Shown here: piece by piece, positions 1-11,035 of the stretch
Numbering within the stretch: the first letter of the stretch is position 1
Layout of the letters: the number at the start of each line of letters is the position of its first letter
From: Coenobita brevimanus
Lineage: Eukaryota > Arthropoda > Malacostraca > Decapoda > Coenobitidae
Reading direction: 5' to 3'
Assembly (NCBI GenBank): GCA_032717465.1
Contig: CM064732.1
Coordinates: 23,750,567-23,814,566, forward strand
DNA length: 64,000 nucleotides
Notes under the pieces: model-generated
Seen by the model: only the letters and a program-made list of their open reading frames with translations
Database searches by the model: none
Told to the model about the DNA's origin: nothing
Translations under genes and position numbers: made by a program

Positions 1-116
1 TTACAGATATTTTGTGAACAGAGGACACCAGTAATCTGGTGTATGGATAATTTTTTTTCTCCATTTGTTTTTCCTTCCTCCGTTCTGTTATTTAAAAAAA
101 AAAAAAAAAAAAAAAA
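1..116 (+). mobile_element. 3' end of a jockey-like LINE with poly-A tail
   Basis: Positions 1-93 are the reverse complement of the 3' terminus of the longer minus-strand copy at 48,773-50,560. They share the block that reads 'gaacagaggacaccagtaat' here. A poly-A run (about 94-116) follows at once, as expected for the 3' end of a target-primed non-LTR retrotransposon on the plus strand. The rest of the element lies outside the window. Only the last codons and the 3' UTR are present, so no domain can be judged here; the family assignment comes from the longer copy. Confidence 0.8.
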
Positions 117-119
117 GAT

Positions 120-735
120 GAAGTACTGAGCGTTGATTTATTGATATGTTTAGGTAATTAACAATGACATCGTTATGTTGGTAGATCTAGTGAGAGATGA
201 GGGTACTGAAAATCAATAGAGTGAATTGCTGGGTACTGAACATTGATCTACTGAGGTGTCTCCCCTGATAAGGTTCTGAACTGGGAGACCTAAACACTGA
301 TATATTGCTTTAGGAGTATTGGTCTTCAACATAGTGATTGATGAAATAATGAAACTTTGATATAATGACTGGCGGAACTGAACTTTAATATATACAGTGA
401 TTGTTGGATTGAACATTAATAGAGGGAGTGCTGGGATGCTGATAATTGATATAGTGATTGTTGAAGTACTGAACATTGATAGTAATTACTGGAGTCCTGA
501 AGCTTCTTCCATGATGAAGTTTTGAACATAGACTTTTTGAACTGACAGAGAACTGAACATGAATACAGTAAGCTGTCTTCTTGCTGGAACACAACACAGA
601 TAGAGGAAGTCGTTTCCTCAGTGAATACAATACATTGTTACGGTAATTTGTCCTTGTTGAGGCACTGTTGCCTGATATGACAAGTTGTCGTCATTACTGG
701 AGTATCAGATACTGATATGGTAAGGATAATTGTCC
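120..735. repeat. Degenerate satellite with roughly 35-45 bp unit
   Basis: Variants of 'actgaacattgatatagtg' recur, for example near 235, 365, 405, 445 and 470, alternating with 'gattgttgaagt' and 'ggagtgctg'. The unit is loosely 35-45 bp and highly diverged. Small reading frames across it contain repeat-encoded peptides and are not genes. Confidence 0.6.
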
Positions 736-1296
<561 letters not shown>

Positions 1297-1369
1297 ACTT
1301 TTTACTGCAGGGAATGTATGTTTCTCACAAATGTATTTGTCTCGACTTCTCTATCATTCTCTTATTCCC

Positions 1370-1660
1370 CCCTCACTTTTGGTTTGTCTTTTTTTTTTCG
1401 TTGCTTTGCCTGTCTGCCACCCTCTCACGGTCCTTAACCTTTTTTCTGTCTAGTCATCCCGTCTTCTTCTTCTTCCTCGTCTTCTTCTTCTGTTCCAGTT
1501 CTTCTTCCTCTACTGTACATCATCCTCTTCTTTTTCTTCTCCTCCTCCTCCTCTTCCTCTATTTCGTCGTTCCCCTCCTCCTCTGTCTGCCTCTTTCACT
1601 GCGTCCCAATTCCTCCTCTTCGTCTTCTTCCTAATCTCCCCCTCCTCCTTCTCCAAATAT
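1370..1660. repeat. Polypyrimidine (CTT/CTC-rich) tract
   Basis: The plus strand is almost entirely C and T, with many tcttc and cctcctc motifs. Low-complexity frames are not coding. The following 200 bp to the (TC)n run at 1874-1906 hold nothing I recognise. Confidence 0.8.
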
Positions 1661-1869
1661 GATATATTCACGAAGTCTACGGTCCTCTGCGTGCTTCAGT
1701 CGGAAATTTTCCTTCCATCGGTTATTCAGCTTTTAATGTTCTAACAGCCATAATTATTTACCGGATTTGACGATTAAGGTGTCAAATGAATCCTCTCCAC
1801 CTGATGTTGTATCCTTGTCGGAGTGGCCAACACGCTCAGAGTATTCGTAAGGCCACAGTGGCCATAAAA

Positions 1870-1907
<38 letters not shown>

Positions 1908-1909
<2 letters not shown>

Positions 1910-2395
1910 ATGAACGATGGAAGGAAAAACAAATGAAAAAAAAAATAATAATAACCCATTCACCAGATTACAGGTGTTCGCTCATAAAGAATCTATAACA
2001 TTTGGACTGTAATTGCTGTAGATTGATGTTTCGAGGGAAACTATGCTGGGGAAGCGAGTTCCAAAGAGATACAGTTCGGGGAAGAAAAGAATTTTTATAA
2101 GCAGAGGTTCTGCAATTTGACAGTGTGACAGTCCAGTCATGAGTGCTACCAAAATGCCGTGTATCGAGGGGGAAAGCGTGCAAAAGAGGCACAATGGATG
2201 CAACTTCGTTTGAGTATTTGTCATAAAAGTATCTGTAATATAGTGCATTGGAGACAACATTTCTTCTTACTTGTAGGGGAGGTAGTTCATTTGTAACTGC
2301 AGGGTTATCAATAATTCTTACAGCTTTGTTCTGAGTTTTCTCCAGTTGTTTTAGTGCAAGAGAATAGATATAACATTGGCATCACTGAAAAAGGT
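1908..2395 (-). mobile_element. 3' fragment of the jockey-like LINE (second copy)
   Basis: On the minus strand this encodes the C-terminal tail of a LINE ORF2, including 'FLPRTVSLWNSLPQ' and 'SKCYRFFM', followed by the same 3' UTR as the copies at 1-116 and 48,773-50,560. In the plus orientation it aligns with 48,776-49,206 through blocks such as 'gaagcgagttccaaagagat'. The 5' part is missing, and no YADD box or endonuclease is present. Differences of more than 10 percent from the 48.8 kb copy, by eye, suggest an old insertion. Confidence 0.8.
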
Positions 2396-2499
2396 GTAGA
2401 AAATACAGCCTTATATACTCATCAGGTGACAGGAAGATGGCAACTTAAAAAAAAAAAAATGTAAACACGGGCCTGTGTCAACAACTCTTTTGGTCGAGG

Positions 2500-2960
2500 A
2501 GGCAGGTAGGGAGTTACGTAGGTGGTTTGTTGGGTAGAAAGGCAAATAGGTAGGTAGGCAGGTATATATGGAGACGGATAAGGAGTAAGTTTTACAGTAG
2601 ATAAGTAGTCCGTGAGGTAGGTAGGGAGGTAGGAAGCAAAGTCTCCCGGGAAGTCGATAAGTAGTCAGGTTGGTAAATAGGGAGGGTGGATAGGTAGTTA
2701 GGTAGGTTGGTAGGCAGAGATGTAGGCAAGGATTTAGGTAGGGAGGTCGTCATGGTGACAGTTAAGAGATGTAGATATGCAGGGAGACATGAAGGGTGTC
2801 GGGTGGGTAGGCAGGTAAGTAGAAAGTTAGGCTGAGAGGCAGTCACGGAGGTACAGTATGTTGGTATTGCAGAAAGGGAAGTACGTCCCGGTATGTAGTT
2901 AGGCAGGGTGATACTAAAGGTAGAATGTAAGCAGGTAGAGAGGTAGATAAAAGGGAAAAA
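2500..2960. repeat. Degenerate GGTA/GGCA minisatellite
   Basis: The 4-bp motif ggta with variants ggca and gtta is repeated irregularly ('gtaggtaggcaggta') over about 460 bp. It is much more decayed than the dinucleotide arrays in this window. Pro/Leu/Thr-rich minus-strand frames result from the repeat. Confidence 0.75.
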
Positions 2961-3269
2961 GCAACAAGAAGTGGAAGTTAATCCTTTATATGTTAATGGA
3001 ATAATTGAAGAGTTTAATAATTCTCAGTGAAGGAATCATGTAGTCTGGTAGAGTAGCTACCGAGCTTGAGGTCACTGCATGATAAACGAAAGAAGAGCAT
3101 TCGGGAGCCGAATACTAATCACCCGCCAGCATATGCTGTTGGCCAACTTACAAGCTACTTACAAACCGAATGTGAAGAACATCAGCAAAATTCTACGTAA
3201 TTCAGTCACCGCGTTTCACAAAAATTCAATCCAGCTTAAAAAAAGAAAAAAAAATACTGACATTTAGCA
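2961..3269. other. No feature recognised
   Basis: A/T-moderate sequence with short frames only. No domain or RNA structure was recognised. Confidence 0.5.
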
Positions 3270-3565
3270 GCAATTTTGATGACTTTGATCTTGACCCCAA
3301 ATGCCCATTCTCGAACTCGTTCAAGATTACTGTCATATCATGATACCCTAAATATTTCATGTTGATAGATGAATCTGTTCATGAGATATAATGGTGCTAA
3401 TGATGGGCCATAAAAACTAGTTGACCTATAGCAGCCATTTTGGTGACCTTGACCTTGACCTCGAGTGCCCATTTTCGAACTCGTCCGAGATTTTGGCCAT
3501 ATCTTGATACCCTGAAGGCTTATGTTGATAGCCCAAGCCGTTCATGAGTTATAATGGTAACAGTT
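3270..3565. repeat. Tandem pair of about 150-bp units with AGGTCAAGG-like motifs
   Basis: Two diverged copies, roughly 3,272-3,415 and 3,428-3,562. Each contains 'gaccttgacc', 'tgcccatt..cgaactcgt', 'atcatgataccct' or its variant, and a 'tgttcatgagatataatggt' type end. The style resembles the monomers at 33,395-36,230, though the sequence is not identical. Confidence 0.7.
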
Positions 3566-3734
3566 ACACGGACAATTTACCAAGAGGCAAAGTAGGCCAT
3601 TAACCTAGGGCCCACAAGTATCTGGGGGCCCACTGAAACTAAATTGCCGCTCAGTGTGCCAGCGTATAACCTTGTTTCAATTGTACACTGAGTATTTCAT
3701 CATATAATATATTCACAACCATAAGGGCCCCTTT

Positions 3735-3800
3735 ACACTAAGCCTTGAGAGCAGGCTTTGAAGCCTATGCTCAGAGTATGACACACACACACAAAAAAAA
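3735..3800 (+). mobile_element. SINE 3' tail fragment
   Basis: The block 'gagcaggctttgaagcctat' followed by 'gctcagagt' and a CA/poly-A end matches the tail of the SINE at 35,030-35,373 ('gagcaggctgtgaagcatat', 'gcccagagt', poly-A). The tRNA-like head is absent here. The upstream 3,566-3,734 is GC-richer sequence with repeated 'gggcccac' blocks that I could not assign. Confidence 0.5.
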
Positions 3801-3902
3801 AAGTATAGGGCCCGGAGTATGGGGCCTCTGTACGATAATTTGGGGGCCCACTGATGAGTTTGGCCTGGGGCCCACAAATAGGTAAATCCGGCCCTGATGG
3901 TA

Positions 3903-4449
<547 letters not shown>

Positions 4450-4559
4450 GAGAAAACATTATCGCTCCGCCTAGCTCAAGGCGGGCTATAAAAACTATCA
4501 GATCCACGGTAGTGTTCACGGCAAGGATTATATTAGACTTCGTCTTTGGAACCGTAGCG

Positions 4560-5318
4560 TGGCAAATTGCTACTAGTATAAGTATCCCCATCTTGTTCCT
4601 CCTCCTTTTCCTTCCTCTCCCTTTTAATACTCTTTCTCCTTTCTCATCCACACTCTTCTTCTCCTTTTCCTTTCCCAGTAGTTTCTGCTAATGTTTTCGT
4701 TGTGAGCTATCTTCCATTTCTCTTTTCATGTCCTGTTGCCATTTTGATCCTTCTCTTCTCCTTCGTTTGGTTGCCCTTCTACTTCTCAACTTTTTTTTTT
4801 TAGTTTACGTAGTTCCCCATTTACAGTTTTCCTTTTTCCATCTTACCTTCTTCTTTATATCCAGCTTCCGCTTTCCCATATTTCTTTCAAATCTGCTAGA
4901 CTGTGGTCTCTTTGAAATGTTGTAACATATTCCGCAGGGCTTCCAGTACTCCTCGCCCTCTACATATTTCGCCGCCTGCTCATTCAGTTCATCTCCATCC
5001 TTACTTCATTTCCCTCTCTCTTTCTTCTCTCTTCCAGATCCTTTGAAGTTTTACCGCTTTATTTCCTCTCGGTAATTCTTAATACCCTCGTTATTTTAAT
5101 CTCTCTCTCTCTCTCTGTCTCTCTCTCTGGTTCCTTTTTCTCCCTTCACTCCACCACTTTACTTCTCCTCTTCAGTTTCTCTCTCCTTCCTTTTTCATTT
5201 TTCTCTCCCACATCTCCTGGCACTCATGTTGCCCTCCCCCACTTCCATCCTTCCCTCCTTTCGGTTCCCTCCACTCTACATGTTTAGGTAAGATCGTGAC
5301 ATTGAATTGCTAAAACAG

Positions 5319-5322
<4 letters not shown>
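4560..5322. repeat. Polypyrimidine-rich region
   Basis: The plus strand is strongly C/T-biased, with a short (TC)n run near 5,100-5,130. No codon-like structure or recognised domain. Confidence 0.7.
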
Positions 5323-5371
<49 letters not shown>

Positions 5372-5560
5372 GGATGAAAAAATTAAGAAAATGAATGGAG
5401 AACTAGAGGAAGAAAGAGAAGATCTGGAGAAAGAAAAAGGAGAAAGTTATTTCAAGAATGGAAGAAAGTAAGAGAAATGAGGAGAGAAATGAAGCAAGTA
5501 AGGAAGAAATGAATGATGATGAAAAGTGAAAGGCCAGTTAAACATATGTAACTGATATTA
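5323..5560. repeat. (GA)n microsatellite and purine-rich flank
   Basis: Perfect GA run at 5,323-5,368, followed by about 190 bp of A/G-rich sequence (gaagaaagagaa type). Together with the preceding pyrimidine tract it forms a strand-asymmetry switch. Confidence 0.8.
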
Positions 5561-5845
5561 ACTCATACAACAGCTGATGTTAGGTCTTTAGTCTTTCCTG
5601 AGTGAAATAAAGTCGTCTTGTGGTTGTTGTTGAGCAACCCCCTGTGTGTCTAGCCGGGAAAATCCATCATCATGCACAGACAGGCAACCGCCCTTGCAAG
5701 GCCATCTGGTGCTGTGAATCGATGGCCCCTTGTTGTAGATAGCACTTTACCATAGCGATACGCGGGGATTAGTGTGGAAGTTTGGTTCCTGAATGGACAC
5801 CGAATTTGGGTCTGCTCCCATTTAACATAGGCACCATAGTAGACT
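5561..5845. other. Unassigned, possibly upstream part of repeat family A
   Basis: Moderately GC-rich, with several stop-rich frames and no domain. It directly precedes the repeat-family-A block, so it may be the less conserved 5' part of that element. Confidence 0.4.
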
Positions 5846-6058
5846 CCACATCACCCTATTTTTGGTTGTATAGTTACCATCCAGCTGTGTGAATGGTTTC
5901 CTTGGTTATAGGGAACCATTGGGCTTGAACTACCGGAAATGAAACTGTGAGTAATAGAAAGTGACAGGAAGGATGGGATATATAGGAAGAGAGGAAGGTA
6001 GACTCCGAAGATGAATGATAAATAAAAAAATAGACACCACACATTGAGTGGATGATGG
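5846..6058 (+). repeat. Interspersed repeat family A, copy 1
   Basis: Shares 'ttaccatccagct', 'aaatggtttcctt...ggaaccatt' and 'gacaggaaggatggga' type blocks, then 'gagtggatgat', with 41,846-42,068 (plus) and, inverted, with 50,652-50,908. The conserved core contains a small inverted repeat (atggtttcc / ggaaaccat). I infer a SINE- or MITE-like non-coding family; its class is unknown to me. Confidence 0.65.
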
Positions 6059-6059
6059 C

Positions 6060-8720
6060 CACCACCATTATTACAAGATTGTATCATCGTATCATATTGC
6101 TGTATTGTTTACAAAGGTTCAAACATGCTTGCATGTATTGGCCTTGGTCACCTAATAGTAGCTTTCCACTTTGTTCGATCTCTGGTGGCCTCTCTGTTCA
6201 GTCCCTTATCCCAGGGGCCTCACTGTTACCTCTTTCCAGGTCTTTTTCAATCTATCTCGCGCAGCCCTACCCCCAACTTTCACATTTCTCACCTCGTGCA
6301 GCCAGTTGTCATCCTCCATCCTCTCCACATGCTCAAACCATCTTAATCTACTCCCTCACCTTACAGCACCAATACACTCCACAGTCCCATCCTTCCTCTC
6401 AACTCTTCATTCATAAACCTAGCCCCCCTCCCCCCTTCCTTACATTCAAGGTCGCACTACACATCCATCTAATATCTGTCGCGTCTGTACTTTTGAACCT
6501 ATGAATGTCCTCTTCCTTTACTGGCAAGGTCTCACTACCATACACCATCACATTCCTAACACATGTCGCCTACAAAGATCTCTTAGCGCAGAGGGTGAAC
6601 CTTCTTAGTGTCAGGAGAGGCAACAGCTCCCTGAACTTACTCCAACCACACGTTTCCCCAGCCAAAGAGCTAGCTCCAGTCCCACCTCCAGCACATACTA
6701 TGTCCCCCAAATAATAAAACTTTTCCACACACTGAAGAGACTCACCAGCAAGATCAGTTCTTCCTCGCCTGACAATTTCTACATGCTATCCTAAACACTC
6801 ACACAAAATCAGCAATATCTCACAGTGTACCGCTAATAACTATCACTATATCTTTTATGCACCCACTTATCACAGATACTGAACATGACAGAGTTACTTC
6901 CTACAGCCTTGTGGCAAACTGTACATGGCCACACTCCCTCTTCTTTGACAGTACCGCCACCAGTCCTAGATGTCATCACTGTTGTTTTATCAGCATTTGC
7001 CCTCAAATCCTTGTGCCCTGTTCCATCTCTCCTCTTCTTAAATCTTTCCTCTGCAGCTCTTAGATTCACTGCAGTCAAAACCAAATCATCAGCATACAAC
7101 ATTTCCCATGGACGTCCATTTCTGAAGTCACTTGAGTTTTTCAAGAACCATGACAAACAATAAGGAGCTCAAGACTGACCCCTGATGGATGCCAGCATTC
7201 AAGGAAATCTCACAACTCAAGTCTACATTCACTCTAAACTGGGTGCGAACACTTACATACATAGGTATAACCACTCTAATCAGTCACTCCTCGATCATAA
7301 GTTTTCTCATTGCCCACTTCACCACCTATTTAGGGACTCTTTTAAACGCCTTCTCCACATCAACATAGACGAAGTACAGCTCCTGTTCCTTTACTTTATA
7401 TTTTTCTTGAAGCTGTCAGACAATGAATATGGCATCAGTGGTCCCATTGTTTGGTATAATCCAACTGCATCTTATCAGTATTCACTCTTTCTCTAATCAT
7501 ACCTTCAAGGACTTTCTCCATTTCCTTCATTATCTGGTCCAAAAGGTTTATGCCTCTATAATTTCCTTTTTCCAGGGTATCACCCTTCCCTTGTACACAT
7601 TTACAATGACACTTTTCAGCCAGTCACCTGGGACAACACGCTCATAAATAACCTCATTATTAAATCAGTAATTAAACCCACTCTTATATTTCTGAGGACT
7701 TCAACATTTCAGCTGTCAACCCAGACACACTTGCCACCTTCCCCACTTGCATCCTATACATTGCCTTGCTCGCAATAGCAGTATCATTTAAAGGTCATGC
7801 GCTAACTCTGTATCCGTTGATGTCAAATCTTCCCTGTTCCAGTCAAATTCCTCATTCAGCAACCGGTTATAATGCTCTCTCCGGGCATCTTTATTATCCT
7901 CACTGCCCACCACTATCTTTCCTTCATCATTGTTCACACACTGCTTACCCATGATATCCGTATCTTCCCATTCATCTGATTTGCTACCTTAAATACTATG
8001 TTCTTCCTTTCATTACTTTTTAGGTTACCCAGCATGTCTCCAAGAGACAGATTTTGCCCTGTATAACTCCTCTGTAGCATTACACTTGGCAACCAAATAT
8101 TCCTATCTGTACCACCCTTTTTCCATTCCCGAAAAAAGACTTATTTTCTCCTTAACTGCAGCTTCTACACCCTCATCCTACCACCATGTTACCTTATGTC
8201 TTGGTCGGCCCCTTGTTCATCCAGACATTGAATCAGTAACTCTCAGATTGTTGTTGAGGGCTCTGTACTGTTCATTAACACTTCTGTCAATAGTTTCCTG
8301 TTCAGTCACAACTCCACTCATATCACCGTAAAAGGCATACCTTACTGCTTGGTTTTTCAACTTCCATTATTTTCCTCCTAGGTGTGTAGGCCTCTTCTTC
8401 ATCCACTTCTAATTTGAGTTGCTGCACACACTCATCGCTCCCTATAACTTTAACATTCCTCACCGAGCTTGTCAGCCCTCTTGACCAGGAAATAGTCAGT
8501 CTGGCTACTATTTTCTCCAGAGTTACATGTTGGCTAATCAACCTACTGTACCTTCTCTTTTCCTAAAATGCCTGTTGCACATACTGTAACTGTTCACATC
8601 CTACCCATATTCGGCTATCCTTTCCTCTTCGACATTCATCCTACCAATGTGGATCCCCCTTGTACCCTTTCATGTCCTTGAGCTGCTTCACCCACATGAC
8701 CATTTGAGTCCCCCCCCCAA
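6060..8720 (-). pseudogene. Degenerate LINE (endonuclease/RT with PHD-like finger), minus strand
   Basis: Read on the minus strand from 8,720 down: the end of an AP-type endonuclease region ('VIGSDECVQQLKLEVDEEEA', 8,323-8,541), then reverse transcriptase with 'LYADDLVLT' (catalytic YADD at about 7,086-7,097) and a Cys-rich finger shortly after ('WPCTVCHKAVGSN'). A C-terminal region follows ('RWFEHVERMEDDNW' type, about 6,300-6,360) that ends near 6,060. Frames shift repeatedly and stops are frequent. The order EN, RT, finger, C-tail is what I know from invertebrate endonuclease/RT LINEs. The exact clade was not determined. The LTR element at 8,765 is inserted at or just beyond its 5' edge. 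Confidence 0.75.
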
Positions 8721-8764
8721 AAGAAAAAACTACAATCAGTTCAACCCCCATACCACTTACCTGT

Positions 8765-9818
8765 TGTCACGGGGTTTTTAAAATATCACGGTAATTTTGA
8801 AATAAATGGTTAAATGTTATTTAAATTGATAATAATATTCAATAATATTGAAGAGCAGAGACAATGATTGTCTTGCTACATCAAGCAACGATTACTTTAC
8901 GCTGACTTGCTAAGATTCTCAAGAACGAGAATTTATAAACTTTCTCAACAGTACACAGCAGAGACTAATTACTCACAATTGCTGAATTACTGTACTGTTA
9001 GCCTCTGGAGAAAGTTACATCACCCCTGACAATAAATAACTAATACTAATAATAATAACATCAGGTTCTTGCTGATGCATTAACTCCTGGCACAACGGAT
9101 TTTAAGTTAATACAACAAGACTGGTCTAAGTACCAGTTATGAATAGTAAATGTTTATGCAAGCTAGGAGCTGTATGGAAAATAAGCTTAATTATGGAGAA
9201 ATGAAACAAGATTTTTACTCTACATTAAGCTCAAGAAATAGAACTGTTAAATTTATTAATCACAAAAATAAATTTAACATTACATTTCAAATCAAATTAA
9301 ATGAGACGCACTCGCTCACTCGCACAAAAGCTAAATACTTACGCCTAGGAAAAACACCTTAACTAAGCTCTTAAAACTAGGAAATACACAAAGGAAATAC
9401 CAGTCGATGAATACTTTGTATCACCCAGGGGGTGGGAGTTTGAAGAAACTGATACTCTGTGGAGCTTGGGATGCTAGCTGACCTCTCTTCACTTCTGAGC
9501 ACAGTACCTCTCTCCGTCAAAGCCGCCACTAGACTGAATTCAAATAATGCCTAAGCAGGACGCACAGGCCACCGGAAGAAGGCGTGGCTAACGGTTGAAT
9601 GAAGCAGAGGCAAACGATAAAGAAATAATTGTATCGCTCAGTAGCGCACTTAGTGACGTGCATTAAATCGGTCACTTTTTGAAAACGGTGACGAATTATT
9701 TGAAAAGTATACCCCGGAATGGAGAGAGAAACGGTTAACTGAGCGATACACAGTGAGTTTTCCACTAATAGTTCGTGGCTTCTCACAAAAAGGAAATGTC
9801 GCGAATTGATTCGTGACA
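8765..9818 (-). repeat. 3' LTR of the element
   Basis: 1,054 bp, nearly identical to the other LTR. It is the 3' LTR because coding is on the minus strand. The adjacent interior (9,819-9,830) reads CATGGGGCGTAA on the coding strand, at best a weak polypurine tract. A 96-aa open frame starting near the outer end of the coding strand (9,529-9,819) is duplicated in the other LTR; it is probably incidental. Confidence 0.92.
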
Positions 9819-10177
9819 TTACGCCCCATGAAAATTAAATCTTTCTTCCTTCAGAAGAATGATTTCAATATACATACATATAAATCCTAACTCAGTCACA
9901 CAAGATTCACACTGTGGTGTGTGTGCTATCCTGCTACAGGAGAAAATCGCAGTCGCCAGTGAGTGAAAAAACCTCGTATTTACGTTAATAGAAGCAAGCT
10001 TGAGGGAAAAACTCCGTGACGACGGTGAAAATCCTGTACTCAGGTCAAACTGAGCGAAAATTCGCTACATTTACACTGACAACTAATTGTTGTGTAGCGT
10101 GGTGTATGTAATACGCGGTGTAGGTGTGACAGTTGTAGTGTAACTGTACCTACGTGTAAAATGACACAGTAAATAAT

Positions 10178-10396
10178 ATGGCGACGACGAAGGCAGAGGA
10201 GAAGAGGCGGCAGCGTGCGGCAGACGATCAGCTGGCCCGCACAGCAAAACTGCTACACCCATTGCTGAACCTGCAAAACCAATTAAGGTGGAGCATCAAA
10301 AGTGTCAATGAGACAAAATTCTTATTATGTTACAATTACTCTCTCTGGCTAGCAGTCAGTACATGCTATGAAAAGTACACTCGAGGTCGCCATTAA
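10178..10396 (+). CDS. Small antisense ORF inside the LTR element (72 aa, doubtful)
   Basis: Open frame starting MATTKAEEKRRQRAADDQLA on the strand opposite to gag, downstream of the gag-integrase ORF. The first half is charged and helix-prone. I recognise no family. The surrounding 9,860-10,400 looks unlike the rest of the element and could be a captured fragment. Length and context make chance or a relic likely. Confidence 0.2.
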   Translation: MATTKAEEKRRQRAADDQLARTAKLLHPLLNLQNQLRWSIKSVNETKFLLCYNYSLWLAVSTCYEKYTRGRH

Positions 10397-10414
10397 TTTT
10401 AGCACACGATTATG

Positions 10415-11035
10415 GTCGGCCAGTTGAGAATCCCTGTGCAAACTCGGGTCTTCCATAGCCTCGAACCGCACACGGGTCCTCAACCTGTGCCTTAACCTAC
10501 AGTACTTATATTAATATCGGGAAGCTGAGAATCCTTGTGCAAACTTGGGTCTTCCATAGCCTCAAGTCGCCTCTGCAGAGTTCTCACTTCCCCCTTAACC
10601 TACAATACAATACTTATATTAGTACCGGAAAGCTGAGAATCCTTGTGCAAACTTGGGTCTTCCATAGCCTCAAGTCGCCTCTGCGGAGTTCTCTCTCCCC
10701 CTTAACCTACAATACAATACTTATATTAGTACCGGAAAGCTGAGAATCCTTATGCAAACTTGGGTCTTCCATAGCCTCAAGTCGCCTCTCAACTTCCCCC
10801 TTAACCTATAATACTTATATTAGTATCGGGAAGCTGAGAATCCTTGTGCAAACTTGGGTCTTCCATAGCCTCAAGTCGCCTCTGCGGAGTTCTCTCTCGA
10901 ACTTCCCCCTTAACCTACAGTACTTCTACTAGTACCGGGAAGCTGAGAATCCTTATGCAAACTTGGGTCTTCCATAGCCTCAAGTCGCCTCTCAACTTCC
11001 CCCTTAACTTAAGGTACATAATATGCATGTACAGG
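10415..11035. repeat. Tandem repeat, about six units of 99-107 bp, inside the LTR element
   Basis: The phrase 'gcaaacttgggtcttccata' (or a close variant) recurs at about 10,440, 10,540, 10,646, 10,754, 10,850 and 10,957. Between occurrences lie 'cctcaagtcgcctct', a short variable insert ('gcggagttctctc'), and 'cccttaacctacaatactta'. The units lie between the gag-integrase ORF and the 3' LTR, in the place where other elements carry the rest of pol or env. Confidence 0.9.

Noticed and set aside
9529..9819. 96-aa ORF inside each LTR
   Set aside because: Present twice only because the LTRs are duplicates; no motif, starts at the extreme LTR edge.
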